A DNA stretch of 64,000 nt from SIG565 sp045646145. Its GTDB lineage: Bacteria; Bacillota; Clostridia; Oscillospirales; Acutalibacteraceae. The position numbers were made by a program, and so were the translations under genes. The stretch lies in contig JAZRKE010000037.1 in assembly GCA_045646145.1 (NCBI GenBank), positions 20,728 through 84,727 of the forward strand, written 5' to 3'. Below, piece by piece: positions 25,428 through 34,345 of the stretch; the stretch's first letter is position 1; every line of letters starts with the position of its first letter. The notes under the pieces are model-generated. The model had not been told where the DNA came from. It did no database searches and was given only the letters and a program-made list of their open reading frames with translations.

Positions 25428-26052
25428 GAAGAATTTAAAGCTGTTCATAATAACATCTATTATCATATTAATACCTATTTTTGCGGGTATTTTACTTTGG
25501 GATAGTTTACCCCAGAGTGTAGTAACACATTGGAACGTTCAGGGGCAGCCTGACGGTTTTGCGACGAGACCTGTTGCGGTATTCGTGATGCCGTTATTTT
25601 TGTTGGTTATTCACGTGATTTGCGCATTCGTTACGGGAATTGACCCTAAAGCAAAGAATATAAGCGGTAAACCCTTAGCGCTCGTTTTATGGCTTTGCCC
25701 CGTTCTTTCACTGATTGTGGGTTATATAACCTATGCTACAGCGCTTGGATACGGCGTGAGGGTAGAGGTTATTTTACCGTTGTTTATGGGAGGCTTATTT
25801 ACGGTGATAGGCAATTATTTGCCTAAATGTAAGCAAAACTATACCGTTGGTTTGAAATTGCCTTGGACACTCGCTGACGAGGGAAACTGGAATAAAACCC
25901 ATCGATTTGCAGGTATGCTTTGGGTAATAGGCGGTCTTTTAATAATGGCAACCTCATTCTTGGGCTCGTTTATAATTTTCTTTGCCATTCTCATATTAAT
26001 GACCTTAGCCCCTGTAATCTATTCCTATTTGTATTATAAAAAGAATAAATAG
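25420..26052 (+). CDS. sdpI: SdpI-family membrane immunity/signal protein
   Basis: A 210-residue protein with about six membrane helices. A DUF1648-type N-terminal part (LPQSVVTHWNVQGQPDGFA) is followed by the SdpI motif NYTVGLKLPWTLADEGNWNK and HRFAGMLWVIGG. In Bacillus SdpI gives immunity to the SdpC toxin and binds SdpR. No toxin gene is present here, so the signal it detects is unknown. Confidence 0.88.
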   Translation: MIKKNLKLFIITSIIILIPIFAGILLWDSLPQSVVTHWNVQGQPDGFATRPVAVFVMPLFLLVIHVICAFVTGIDPKAKNISGKPLALVLWLCPVLSLIVGYITYATALGYGVRVEVILPLFMGGLFTVIGNYLPKCKQNYTVGLKLPWTLADEGNWNKTHRFAGMLWVIGGLLIMATSFLGSFIIFFAILILMTLAPVIYSYLYYKKNK

Positions 26053-26065
26053 AAAAATGCCGATT

Positions 26066-26275
26066 TGCGAGACTTCCCTTATGGAAGTCTCGCAGTTTTA
26101 TTCGCCAAAGGCGAGTTATATTGCTTCGCAGTTATATTATGCTTTCGCATAGTGATATTGTCCTACGGACAGTTTTTAGGGCGAATAAAATATCACTACG
26201 ACGGAAGGGAGTAATACCACTTTCACGAAGTGAAAATATCACTCTTTGCATAGCAAAGAATATCACTTTTCTTCT
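26066..26275 (+). repeat. Mini-hairpin array, copy 2 (with sdpI terminator)
   Basis: TGCGAGACTTCC and GGAAGTCTCGCA (26066-26094) form a 12-bp hairpin followed by a T-run, which probably terminates sdpI. Then come short hairpins (TTCGCC/GGCGAG, TTGC/GCAG, ATGC/GCAT, GTCC/GGAC, TTTCAC/GTGAAA, CTTTGC/GCAAAG) joined by AGTTATATT, AGTGATATT or ATATCACT. It matches copy 1 at 19233-19435 read on the opposite strand. No gene is seen between 26053 and 26429. Confidence 0.8.
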
Positions 26276-26360
26276 TTTTTGTTGTAAAAATGGTTTGGGT
26301 ATTACCCAAAAAGCATTTGCAATTACAAATGCGATGCTGGTTCTATCCGATAAATATAAG

Positions 26361-26390
26361 AAAACCTCAATGAATTTCATCGAGGTTTTA
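26361..26390. terminator. Terminator of the minus-strand membrane-protein pair
   Basis: AAAACCTC and GAGGTTTT pair with extra pairing inside. It lies about 40 bases past the stop at 26430 on the minus strand. Confidence 0.65.
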
Positions 26391-26429
26391 ATCATCCTTA
26401 TAGGAAGCTGCATTTACATCGGCATTTTT

Positions 26430-27215
26430 CTATTTATTGTTTTCTTTAAGTCTTTTTTTTGCGTCCTCTACGGTTTCGCCCTCTTTTGTTAAGTACCGAT
26501 CTATAAATTTATCTTCAATTTTGGTATATCCCTTGACAACGCCAACCTCAATTTTCTTATAGCCGTCCACAACCGCATCGGCTATTTTTTTGTTAACATT
26601 TACAATTTTAGATTTTGCCATAATTATTTTACTCCATTCTGTAAGATTCAGTCCCAATACAAAAATTATTAAACACACCACACTGCCTGTGAGAGTATTC
26701 ATAAGCAAAATATTTTCTTCACTCATACCCTCGAATGACCTTAGCATTGAGCGCTGCAGAGAAAACACCGACACAAACGCATCGGCAAGGGATATGCTTC
26801 TGAGCGTTTTTATAATTGGTGAATCGCTGCTTTTTGCCTTTATAAGATTAATAATAGCCAAGGTGATTTTTGTAAAGGTATATGCTGCTATGCTTATCAT
26901 AATAATTTGGTGGTAGCGTATAGCCCTGTCGGTAAAAATACACATAATCACAGTGCCTACAAGGCACAACGATAAAACCATAAGCATAACGCCTGTAAAC
27001 CTTTTTGCAAAGGCTTCGGTATCGGGATTGCTTTTTGCTTTGCGTCCGAACTGCAAAACTGCAAAGCGTATAACACTCAGAACCGCATAATAAGCGCTTA
27101 TGGTTATAAACCACCACGAATGCGATATAAAGCCTAATGCGGTATTATACAAGGCAAATGACAGGTTAATAAACAGGCTTAAAAATGTAAGCCTTATTGT
27201 TTTTTCGGTTTTCAT
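26430..27215 (-). CDS. Polytopic membrane protein with a cytoplasmic helical tail
   Basis: A 261-residue protein with about six hydrophobic segments over residues 8-195. A charged helical tail follows with a repeated pattern (DGYKKIEVGVVKGYTKIEDK) ending TVEDAKKRLKENNK. No family with known function is recognised. Its start overlaps the end of the upstream 122-residue membrane gene by four bases, so the two are coupled and may form a complex or transporter. Confidence 0.75.
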   Translation of the reverse strand: MKTEKTIRLTFLSLFINLSFALYNTALGFISHSWWFITISAYYAVLSVIRFAVLQFGRKAKSNPDTEAFAKRFTGVMLMVLSLCLVGTVIMCIFTDRAIRYHQIIMISIAAYTFTKITLAIINLIKAKSSDSPIIKTLRSISLADAFVSVFSLQRSMLRSFEGMSEENILLMNTLTGSVVCLIIFVLGLNLTEWSKIIMAKSKIVNVNKKIADAVVDGYKKIEVGVVKGYTKIEDKFIDRYLTKEGETVEDAKKRLKENNK

Positions 27216-27580
27216 TTTATTCCCTTAACTAAAGGAATAAGGCAGATAAGCGCCACAATTCCCACAAGACCTATAAGTGTGCCGATTACAAATTTGCTCC
27301 ATACCATACAGAAGCACATACCTATTCCTAAAAGTAATGTACCCACTATTGCCAAGGCTATAAAGCCTAAGTTTTTGCCGCTAACTTTTATTGGTGCCTT
27401 GTTCTCCATTTTGCGCCAGATAAGCAGGGTAATTAGTCCTAAAAGCATCCCTATAGTGCCGAAAATAATGCCGACAGTGAATGCGTTCCATTCGGGCAGT
27501 AACGCCATACACATTCCGAGAGAGAATAAAACTCCGCTCACCGTTCCTAAAACCAATGCAACAAAACTACTTTTTTTCAT
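27212..27580 (-). CDS. Four-helix small membrane protein
   Basis: A 122-residue protein with four membrane helices in two similar halves (LGTVSGVLFSLGMCMALLPEW and VGTLLLGIGMCFCMVWSKF), so it looks internally duplicated. GAAGGAG precedes the ATG. It is coupled to the 261-residue gene and divergent from a TetR-type regulator, which suggests control by that regulator. Function unknown. Confidence 0.75.
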   Translation of the reverse strand: MKKSSFVALVLGTVSGVLFSLGMCMALLPEWNAFTVGIIFGTIGMLLGLITLLIWRKMENKAPIKVSGKNLGFIALAIVGTLLLGIGMCFCMVWSKFVIGTLIGLVGIVALICLIPLVKGIK

Positions 27581-27621
27581 AAAAATTCTCCTTCTGTTTC
27601 ATTATTTGTGTTTTTATTAAA

Positions 27622-27703
27622 CCAACACTTGTTTTTTTATTGCAATTAAAGTATACTATTGCTGTGGGGGATTTACAACCATCAATTTCCCATCATGTGT
27701 TGG
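27622..27703. promoter_or_regulatory. Inverted CCAACAC/GTGTTGG pair in the divergent region
   Basis: CCAACACTTG (from 27622) and CATGTGTTGG (to 27703) are inverted with one mismatch over ten positions. They lie between the membrane pair and the TetR-type gene and are candidate operators. Confidence 0.4.
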
Positions 27704-27720
27704 AATAAAGGAGGAAAATT

Positions 27721-28239
27721 ATGAACACGAAGAATAATAAACGCCGACGCGAATCGGTAGAAAAAATTGAAAAAGCCTTTATTGAATTATTGCAAAGTAA
27801 AGAATTAAAGGAAATAACGGTATCTGATATATGTAAAATTACAGGGCTTAACCGAAGCACATTTTATGCTAATTTTTTGGATGTTTATGACCTTGCAGAT
27901 AAATTGAGAGAGAAGCTCGAAGCGGATTTTGCAGGGCTTTTCAGCGAAGACAATGATATGAGGGAGCGTAATGGCGCTCTTAAAATGTTCACCCATATAA
28001 AAGAAAATCAGATTTTTTATAAAACCTATTTTAAATTAGGCTATGACGAAAAGCATCAGGTTTTAATCTACGATACCGATAGAGCTGAGAAGGATTTTGG
28101 CGGCACACACATTAAATACCATATTGAGTTTTTCAGAAACGGACTAAATGCAATTATAAAAATGTGGCTCAGCGGCGGATGTGTAGAGAGTCCCGCCGAA
28201 ATGGCAGAAATTATAAAGCGCGAATATTCGGGCAGATAA
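27721..28239 (+). CDS. TetR/AcrR-family regulator
   Basis: A 172-residue protein with an N-terminal TetR helix-turn-helix: SVEKIEKAFIELLQSKELKE, ITVSDICKITGLNRSTFYANF and DVYDLADKLREKLE. The C-terminal ligand half is less conserved. AAAGGAGG precedes the ATG. It is divergent from the two-gene membrane operon and probably represses it and itself. The ligand is unknown. Confidence 0.88.
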   Translation: MNTKNNKRRRESVEKIEKAFIELLQSKELKEITVSDICKITGLNRSTFYANFLDVYDLADKLREKLEADFAGLFSEDNDMRERNGALKMFTHIKENQIFYKTYFKLGYDEKHQVLIYDTDRAEKDFGGTHIKYHIEFFRNGLNAIIKMWLSGGCVESPAEMAEIIKREYSGR

Positions 28240-28240
28240 A

Positions 28241-28426
28241 CTATCTGTTTTTAAGAAGTTTTTCATATTCATAATATTTATGCGGTCGGATAGGGCGAAT
28301 AAATGGGGGAGTGCTGAATTCTAAAATAAGGCACTCGCCGATATTTTTATAGTTATCTACAAATCGGTAGCCTATAAGCTCACCATTTTTTATGCGCTGT
28401 TTGATTTTGTTATGGTATGGGTACAT
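28241..28426 (-). CDS. 61-residue hypothetical protein
   Basis: A basic, aromatic-rich small protein (MYPYHNKIKQRIKNGELIGY...). AAAGGA lies eight bases before the ATG at 28426. It ends two bases from the convergent TetR-type gene. The composition suggests a small beta-type fold; I recognise no family. Confidence 0.6.
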   Translation of the reverse strand: MYPYHNKIKQRIKNGELIGYRFVDNYKNIGECLILEFSTPPFIRPIRPHKYYEYEKLLKNR

Positions 28427-28521
28427 AATTTTGTCCTTTTTAAATTATTTTTGTCTTTTAGGGTAGAAATAAAAGTCCTTTTATGATAGAATAAGGTAAT
28501 GAATGTAAAAAGGGGATTAAT

Positions 28522-28920
28522 ATGAATAAAAATTCTTTTTGGCAGGCGGTTAAATTCACCTTATTTTCTGCCTCTGCGGGTATAATTCAGGTCGGTTCCT
28601 TTGCCGTTTTGAACGATTTAATTAAGATTGGTTACTGGCCGTCATATTTAATTTCACTTATATTATCGGTGCTTTGGAACTTCACCCTTAACCGCCGTTA
28701 CACCTTTAAATCGGCGGCAAACGTACCCGTAGCTATGCTTAAGGTAGGCTTATTTTACCTTGTGTTCACTCCGCTTTCTACCTACCTCGGCAATTTGGCA
28801 GAGGCGGGCGGTGTTCACGATTATATAGTTTTAGCACTCACTATGCTTTCAAACTTTGTGCTTGAATTTTTGTTCTGCAAGTTTGTGGTATATCGTGGAA
28901 AAGAGAACACCATAAAATAA
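28522..28920 (+). CDS. GtrA-family membrane protein
   Basis: A 132-residue protein with four membrane helices. The family marks are KFTLFSASAGIIQVGSF in helix 1, WNFTLNRRYTFKS after helix 2, and NFVLEFLFCKFVVYR at the end. GtrA-like proteins are thought to flip or help present polyprenyl-linked sugars. It is followed closely by rpe. Confidence 0.85.
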   Translation: MNKNSFWQAVKFTLFSASAGIIQVGSFAVLNDLIKIGYWPSYLISLILSVLWNFTLNRRYTFKSAANVPVAMLKVGLFYLVFTPLSTYLGNLAEAGGVHDYIVLALTMLSNFVLEFLFCKFVVYRGKENTIK

Positions 28921-28938
28921 TTTTGGAGGAGAACTAAA

Positions 28939-29589
28939 ATGGTAAAATTATCACCGTCGGTACTGTCGGCAGATTTTTTAGATATGAAGAAGGATATTGA
29001 AAAGCTCGAAAAGGCGGGCGTCGAGATGCTTCATCTTGATGTTATGGACGGTATTTTCGTTCCCAATATTTCCTTCGGAGTGCCGGTAATTGAGTCAATT
29101 AAAAAGCATTCAAACAATATGCTTATGGACGTTCATTTAATGATAGACCGCCCGCACAGATACATAAAGGAATTCGCAAGGTTTTCTGACTATTTAGGCT
29201 TTCATTATGAGGCGGGCTCGCATGTCGCCGAAACTCTTAAAGAGATAAGGCGTTTAGGCTGTAAATCTTGTCTTACAATTAAGCCCTGCACTAAGCCTGA
29301 ACAGATTTATGAATTCCTACCGCTTTGCGATATGGTGCTTGTAATGAGCGTTGAGCCCGGCTTTGGCGGACAAAAATTTATGCCCGAAGCACTCGAGAAG
29401 CTAAGAAAGCTCAGGGGTAAGATAGACGAGTTAGGGCTTGATATAGAGCTTGAGGTAGATGGTGGAATCAATAAAGAGACGGCACCTTTAGCCGTTAAAG
29501 CAGGTGCCACAGTGCTTGTTGCAGGTAGTTATATTTTCTCTGCCGAGGATATGAAGAAAACAGCAGATGAAATTAGAAATCTTGGATAA
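28939..29589 (+). CDS. rpe: Ribulose-phosphate 3-epimerase
   Basis: Interconverts ribulose 5-phosphate and xylulose 5-phosphate in the pentose phosphate pathway. TIM-barrel motifs: SPSVLSADFLDM, HLDVMDGIFVPNISFG, DVHLMIDRPHRYI, MSVEPGFGGQKFMP and LEVDGGINKETA. These include the metal-binding His and Asp residues. It has 216 residues and a GGAGGAG ribosome site. Its last 17 bases overlap the convergent small gene. Confidence 0.95.
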   Translation: MVKLSPSVLSADFLDMKKDIEKLEKAGVEMLHLDVMDGIFVPNISFGVPVIESIKKHSNNMLMDVHLMIDRPHRYIKEFARFSDYLGFHYEAGSHVAETLKEIRRLGCKSCLTIKPCTKPEQIYEFLPLCDMVLVMSVEPGFGGQKFMPEALEKLRKLRGKIDELGLDIELEVDGGINKETAPLAVKAGATVLVAGSYIFSAEDMKKTADEIRNLG

Positions 29590-29797
29590 GAGTGCCGTAT
29601 TCAAGGGTTTTAAAATATTCCAAATAGGTGTTTTGTGAACGGCGATATTTATTTGTGTGGTAATCAGTTTTAAAAATTAATCGGTATTTACCGTTTAATA
29701 AATATAATTTTCCCCGCGTATTTTCCTTTATGTAATTTTTGCAATCTGAGAGTTCGGTAAAATCTAAAATTACAATTTTTCTTAATTTACATTTCAT
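29573..29797 (-). CDS. 74-residue hypothetical protein
   Basis: ATG at 29797 (MKCKLRKIV) has GAGGTG just upstream. Sequence: a short basic start, DFTELSDCKNYI, then GKLYLLNGKYRLIFKTDY. The LYLxxGKYRL stretch faintly recalls the C-terminal part of MecA-type adaptors, but this is weak. It overlaps the end of rpe on the other strand. Confidence 0.55.
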   Translation of the reverse strand: MKCKLRKIVILDFTELSDCKNYIKENTRGKLYLLNGKYRLIFKTDYHTNKYRRSQNTYLEYFKTLEYGTLIQDF

Positions 29798-29861
29798 AAA
29801 ACACCTCAAAAAAGAATTGAATATCAGCTTCAGGGTAAGATAATATTGGAGTTGATATTAA

Positions 29862-29996
29862 ATGAAAATTACAGATAACAAAACAAAAACCGCAAAGGCA
29901 GTTTTTATAAAAACGGTTATTATAACGGCGTCGGCGCTGTTACTCATAGCCATAGGCTTTTTCTCAGCCGCCTTTTTTAGCGGATCTATAGGATAG
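29862..29996 (+). CDS. 44-residue single-helix membrane protein
   Basis: ATG at 29862 with TTGGAG upstream. A basic N-terminus (MKITDNKTKTAKAVFIK) is followed by one hydrophobic helix of about 24 residues. It ends ten bases before the phosphohexomutase start, so the genes are probably co-transcribed. Function unknown. Confidence 0.55.
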   Translation: MKITDNKTKTAKAVFIKTVIITASALLLIAIGFFSAAFFSGSIG

Positions 29997-30006
29997 GAGA
30001 AATGTT

Positions 30007-31482
30007 ATGAATTATAACGAACTTAAAAGCGGTACTGACATTCGCGGTGTGGCAAGTGATTTAGGCAGAAAGGCAGTTAATCTCACCGATACCGCCGTAA
30101 AGGATATCACCGCCGCATTTATTTTGTGGGTAGCTAAAAAAACAGGCAAGAGAGCAAACACTTTAAGCGTTGCTATCGGTCATGACTCAAGAATTTCTGC
30201 AGAGCGCATTAAAACCGCGGCTTTAAGTGAACTCATTTTAGCGGGTGTAAAGGTGTACGACTGTGGACTGTCCTCCACCCCTGCTATGTTTATGACGACG
30301 GTAGAACTTAGTGTTGATGCAGCAATTCAGATTACCGCTTCTCACCACCCCTTTGATAGAAACGGACTTAAATTTTTCACACGCGACGGCGGACTCGATT
30401 CCTCGGATATTGCCGAAATTGTAAAGGACGCAAATGAGGGCAAACGCGCCGAAATTAATGATGGTAGTGTAGAGAAGATTAATTTTATGTCTACATACGC
30501 AGGAATACTCCGTAAAATCATCTGCGATAACTTAGGTGTAAGTGAAGCATCCTTGCCGCTTAAAGATAAAAAAATTATTGTTGATGCCGGCAACGGTGCG
30601 GGAGGATTTTATGCCGAGCAGGTTTTGAAACCGCTTGGTGCTAATACTTCGGGCAGCCAATTTTTAGAGCCCGACGGTATGTTCCCGAACCACGTGCCTA
30701 ACCCCGAAAACAAAGAGGCTATGGAGAGTATCTGCTCGGCGGTTATAAAATCGGGTGCAGAGCTCGGCATTATCTTCGATACCGACGTAGACAGGGCAGG
30801 CTGTGTTGATAAAAGCGGTAAGGAAATTAACCGCAACCGCCTTATAGCCCTTGCCTCAATTATAGCCTTAAAGGGCAACGAGGGTGGCACTATCGTTACC
30901 GACTCTGTAACGAGTGACGGTTTAAAGAAGTTTATAAATGAGGATTTAGGTGGCACTCATTACCGCTTTAAGCGCGGATATAAAAATGTTATAAATAAGG
31001 CTATAGAATTAAATGAACAGGGCATTAACTGTCCGCTTGCCATTGAAACGAGCGGCCATGCAGCGCTCAGAGAAAACTATTTCCTTGATGACGGCGCATA
31101 TCTCGCCACCAAAATTGTAATTGAGGTGGCAAAGGGTAACGATATTGATGCTCTGTTATCGGGCCTTGAAATGCCTGCCGAGGAAAAGGAAATCCGCTTG
31201 AATATTAAGGCAGAGGATTTCAAAACTTACGGTAACGAGGTTATATCAAGTCTTGAAGAGTTTGCTAAAAACAATAAAGACTGCCTAATAGCCGACGATA
31301 ACCGTGAGGGTATGCGTGTAACCACACCTTACGGTTGGATGTTGCTCAGACTTAGTGTTCACGATCCCGTTATGCCGGTTAACTTTGAGAGTGCTAAAGT
31401 GGGCGGAGTTGCCAAAACCATTGAATTCTTTAAGGAATTTTACAATCAATTTGAAGAGCTTGATTTATCGGCATACGAATAA
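30007..31482 (+). CDS. Phosphomannomutase / phosphoglucomutase
   Basis: A 491-residue alpha-D-phosphohexomutase that moves phosphate between C1 and C6 of hexoses. SGTDIRGVASD opens the protein. The phosphoserine is Ser112 in TASHHPFDRNG, the Mg site is FDTDVDRAG near residue 260, and the sugar-binding loop is ETSGHAAL. The C-terminal phosphate-binding region reads DDNREGMRVTT. AGGAGA precedes the ATG. Substrate choice (glucose or mannose) cannot be settled from motifs. Confidence 0.92.
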   Translation: MNYNELKSGTDIRGVASDLGRKAVNLTDTAVKDITAAFILWVAKKTGKRANTLSVAIGHDSRISAERIKTAALSELILAGVKVYDCGLSSTPAMFMTTVELSVDAAIQITASHHPFDRNGLKFFTRDGGLDSSDIAEIVKDANEGKRAEINDGSVEKINFMSTYAGILRKIICDNLGVSEASLPLKDKKIIVDAGNGAGGFYAEQVLKPLGANTSGSQFLEPDGMFPNHVPNPENKEAMESICSAVIKSGAELGIIFDTDVDRAGCVDKSGKEINRNRLIALASIIALKGNEGGTIVTDSVTSDGLKKFINEDLGGTHYRFKRGYKNVINKAIELNEQGINCPLAIETSGHAALRENYFLDDGAYLATKIVIEVAKGNDIDALLSGLEMPAEEKEIRLNIKAEDFKTYGNEVISSLEEFAKNNKDCLIADDNREGMRVTTPYGWMLLRLSVHDPVMPVNFESAKVGGVAKTIEFFKEFYNQFEELDLSAYE

Positions 31483-31488
31483 TCAGCA

Positions 31489-31522
31489 ATAAACCCCAAA
31501 GCGTGTTGCTCTGGGGTTTTTT
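31489..31522 (+). terminator. Intrinsic terminator
   Basis: AAACCCCAAAGC pairs with GCTCTGGGGTTT and a T6 run follows. Confidence 0.85.
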
Positions 31523-31531
31523 ATGTCTTTT

Positions 31532-32290
31532 TTAATCTTTATCTGTGCAACATCCACCGCAGCCGTTTTCTATATCGCACGGGCGGGGAGGAAAGAAATC
31601 GTCGGTGGGGAACTTAATACGTCTGAAAACATCACAGGGTTGGTCGCTTGAGTCGGTGCATTGCTTTTCAGGTATACAGAAATCATATACAGGAACGAGT
31701 ATCTGAACCTGACGGATTAACTGAACAACGGTGAATAGCCCTAAGGTGACGTATACTGTAGGTGTGCAAGCGGGTACGTCAGTTACAACACAGCCACCGA
31801 GCATATCGGTAACTTCCTTTGGGAATACGCAAACGCTGTCATAGCAATCTCTTACCACACCTACACGGGAAGAAAGGGCTATAGGTTCAACACTCTGAAC
31901 TACACATCTGGGCATATTAGAGGTGGAGTCGGCGGTGTTGTTACAGCCACAGCCATTATTATTTAAAGCGCTTGTAAACACCTTAACATTTCCGTCGCTT
32001 CCGAATAAAATCACACGCTTGTTAAAGCAGGTGGCACCCTTAACAATGGTGGGACAGCATTGGTTATTGTTGCATACCTCAAGCTCTACTACAAAATAGA
32101 AGGTTATGTTGCAGCTATAAAAGCCTCGGTTAAAGTTAACGGGCTCAACGCTGATAGCGGCACTTACAACTTCTGCAGAGCGCAGTTTAACGCTCATAGC
32201 GTTGTTGATTTTTGCCTGAGCTTCAGCCGTGAAGAAACAACGTAAATCTTCAAGACAGTCTCTGTCATAACACCGCTCTATTTGTATATA
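31532..32290 (-). pseudogene. Cys-rich clostridial protein, 5' end removed by prophage insertion
   Basis: An open frame on the minus strand runs from the prophage junction to 31532. It does not begin at the internal ATG (32197, MSVKLRSAEVV): codons for YIQIERCYDRDCLEDLR and more, in the same frame, lie upstream and reach the last bases of the recombinase gene. The protein has VEPVNFNRGFYSCNITFYF, FNKRVILFGSDGNVKVF and a Cys-rich tail (NGCGGCCTDKD). I associate this pattern with a conserved protein of spore-forming Clostridia, possibly a spore component, but that is recall without proof. The 5' part should lie beyond the far prophage end. Confidence 0.75.
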
Positions 32291-32295
32291 ATTAG
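32262..32295. other. Prophage-chromosome junction (attachment site region)
   Basis: The host coding frame is continuous up to about 32290 and the recombinase stop codon is at 32292-32294. The crossover for the serine recombinase must therefore lie in this short interval. The core bases cannot be fixed without the other end or an uninterrupted copy. Confidence 0.6.
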
Positions 32296-33797
32296 AATTC
32301 GCGATAATTAAGCGAAATTAGGAATTGATTCGGTGCCCAACCATGCTCTTTATAATAAGTTCCATCTGCTACTATTTCTTTAAGGAGTTTATTCCGTTGA
32401 GGTGGGGAAGACTGTTCGTAGAGATTTAGTACATTTTCTATTCTTTTAATTAACTCATCCAAATTATCTGTTGAGTTGATTTTTTGTTTTAAGAGGAATT
32501 CCGACTTTTGAGCGGTTAATTGTTTGAGTCTGTCGGAAATTAAATTAGAGCGCTCAACATAGGTGTCAACGTCATATATTCCGCGTTCTAAGAAATCGTG
32601 CAGACTGTTTTTCTGCTTTTGCAAATTTTTTAGTTCTGTATCGATTCCTGAAATTACAGAAGAATAGTTATCGTTTTTCTTACCTGTGCTTTTTAACGCT
32701 TTTAATTCATTTAATTTTTGCTCGATATTTTTAAGGACCTCGTTTTCGACATAATCAAGGCGAGAGGAAGAGCAACAGCCTTTCGTTGAGCACAATAAGT
32801 GAGTACTTTGATATTTTCTGGAACCGAAAGGTCGGCGCTGCATACTAAAACCGCAGTTTTTACATTTGAGTATTCCAGCTAAAGAGTTCTGAACGGAACC
32901 ATCGTTATATGGCTTATGATACTTACTACTAAGTACTTCATTTGCTTTGTTAAAAAGTTCTTCATCAATTATTGCAGGATGCAGACCTTCATACACTAAC
33001 CATTCCGATTTGTCATGATATACAGTTTTCATTTTTTTGTCAACGGCGCCGCGATTTAGTGTATGCTTTTTATTCCAGACAACTTTACCAATATATACTT
33101 GATTACGTAACATAGCGGCAATAGAAGTACGGCTAAAACGGTCGGACCTGCGCGGATGTGCGCCAAGTCCATTGAGAGTATGTGCTATAGTTTGGGTACC
33201 TAAACCGGAGTTTACATACATATCAAAAGCCATACGCACAAATTTTGCCTCATCCTCGACTATTTCTAGGGTGGCTTTTTTATTTATGCGGACATTTCGG
33301 TAACCATAGGGTGCATTGGCTAAGTAGCAACCGTCAGAAACGCTTTTTAAAGTACCGTTATGTAGGCGCCGCTTAATCATTTTAAGTTCTCGTCGAGCCA
33401 TAAAGCTTTCAAATTCGGCGTACTCTTCGTCAAGGTCATTATTGAGGTCGTATACTTTGCGAGGAGTTATTATTTTGATATTATTATTTTTGAAAGTTTC
33501 AAGGATAAGACCTTGCTCACTTGTGGAGCCACGTCCCAAGCGTTCCATATCCATACAAAGAACTGCATTGAATTTTTCTTCTTCTGCAGCCTGTAATAGT
33601 GCGAGCATTTGCGGCCGAGCGTAAAGACTATCGCCAGATACAACATCTTCGTAGATATGATAGATTTTCATAGAAGGCTGGTTACTTACGAACTCGAGCA
33701 ATATTTCCTTATGGCGTCGTAAGGTATCTTCTATGGTAACAGCTTCTTCATCGGCACGACTTTTACGCAGATATATAGCGGTTATTAGTTCTGACAT
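32292..33797 (-). CDS. Large serine recombinase (prophage integrase)
   Basis: A 501-residue site-specific recombinase that joins attP and attB. The catalytic Ser13 is in AIYLRKSRADEE; the resolvase domain continues through MDMERLGRGSTSEQG. The recombinase domain (NAPYGYRN, AAMLRNQVYIGKVVWNKK) is followed by a zinc ribbon (CKNCGFSM...CSTKGCC) and a long coiled coil (about residues 350-440). It is the leftmost prophage gene, points to the chromosome, and abuts an interrupted host gene. No excisionase is obvious. Confidence 0.95.
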   Translation of the reverse strand: MSELITAIYLRKSRADEEAVTIEDTLRRHKEILLEFVSNQPSMKIYHIYEDVVSGDSLYARPQMLALLQAAEEEKFNAVLCMDMERLGRGSTSEQGLILETFKNNNIKIITPRKVYDLNNDLDEEYAEFESFMARRELKMIKRRLHNGTLKSVSDGCYLANAPYGYRNVRINKKATLEIVEDEAKFVRMAFDMYVNSGLGTQTIAHTLNGLGAHPRRSDRFSRTSIAAMLRNQVYIGKVVWNKKHTLNRGAVDKKMKTVYHDKSEWLVYEGLHPAIIDEELFNKANEVLSSKYHKPYNDGSVQNSLAGILKCKNCGFSMQRRPFGSRKYQSTHLLCSTKGCCSSSRLDYVENEVLKNIEQKLNELKALKSTGKKNDNYSSVISGIDTELKNLQKQKNSLHDFLERGIYDVDTYVERSNLISDRLKQLTAQKSEFLLKQKINSTDNLDELIKRIENVLNLYEQSSPPQRNKLLKEIVADGTYYKEHGWAPNQFLISLNYREF

Positions 33798-33890
33798 TGA
33801 AAATTCTCCATACTATTTTTATTGTGAATGGGTGGGTGATAAAAATTTTATCCCCATTTTTATCGATTATTATTTGATTTGGAATATCAA

Positions 33891-34052
33891 CTATTTGCAA
33901 ACTCTATTCTGTTTCGTCGGGGTAGGGCTTTTTTGTTTTTTGTTTTTTATGAATTCGATATATGATAAGATTTCCTTTTGCTGCTCTGGTGGGAGATTAT
34001 CAAAATCTACTGAGAGAGCAATGCCTTCTAACAATTTGTTTTTATCTAACAT
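33891..34052 (-). CDS. 53-residue hypothetical prophage protein
   Basis: ATG at 34052 (MLDKNKLLEG) has GAGGA seven bases upstream; the longer frame to 34085 lacks one. It contains FDNLPPEQQKEILSYIEFIK and a basic tail. The helix resembles short antitoxin-like or DUF2281-type segments, but there is no partner to confirm this. Confidence 0.55.
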   Translation of the reverse strand: MLDKNKLLEGIALSVDFDNLPPEQQKEILSYIEFIKNKKQKSPTPTKQNRVCK

Positions 34053-34075
34053 AGTTTTGTCCTCAAAGTAAGAAT

Positions 34076-34345
34076 TTACCAACATTTAGAGCACTCGCTG
34101 TACCCTTGGTCTTTTGCGTCTTCTAAAGTCATTTTTTTATAATTATCTTTTATATAATAACAATTAATATCGTGATATTTTTCTCCATAGGTAGTAACAT
34201 AGACATAATTTATGGAACTTGAGGTGGAGTTATTTTCTTTGTTGATACGATCAGCACACATAACCATAGAACATAGTAAAATTACATTCAAAACTATTCC
34301 TATAAAATACGAGAAAATCACTCGTAAAGACTTAGAAGGGTCCAT
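34076..34345 (-). CDS. Membrane-anchored protein with HxxxC...CxxC motif
   Basis: An 89-residue protein with one N-terminal membrane helix and a C-terminal segment VYVTTYGEKYHDINCYY...GYSECSKCW. This matches the small Cys/His metal-binding motif seen at the ends of some nucleases and ComEA-like proteins, where it binds zinc. Here it would lie outside the membrane. It begins one base after the stop of the upstream 99-residue gene; a lysogen surface function is possible. Confidence 0.65.
   Translation of the reverse strand: MDPSKSLRVIFSYFIGIVLNVILLCSMVMCADRINKENNSTSSSINYVYVTTYGEKYHDINCYYIKDNYKKMTLEDAKDQGYSECSKCW

Noticed and set aside
26121..26492. 123-codon open frame over the hairpin array and terminator
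   Set aside because: It covers an obvious repeat and terminator, has no ribosome site, and runs into the minus-strand membrane gene.
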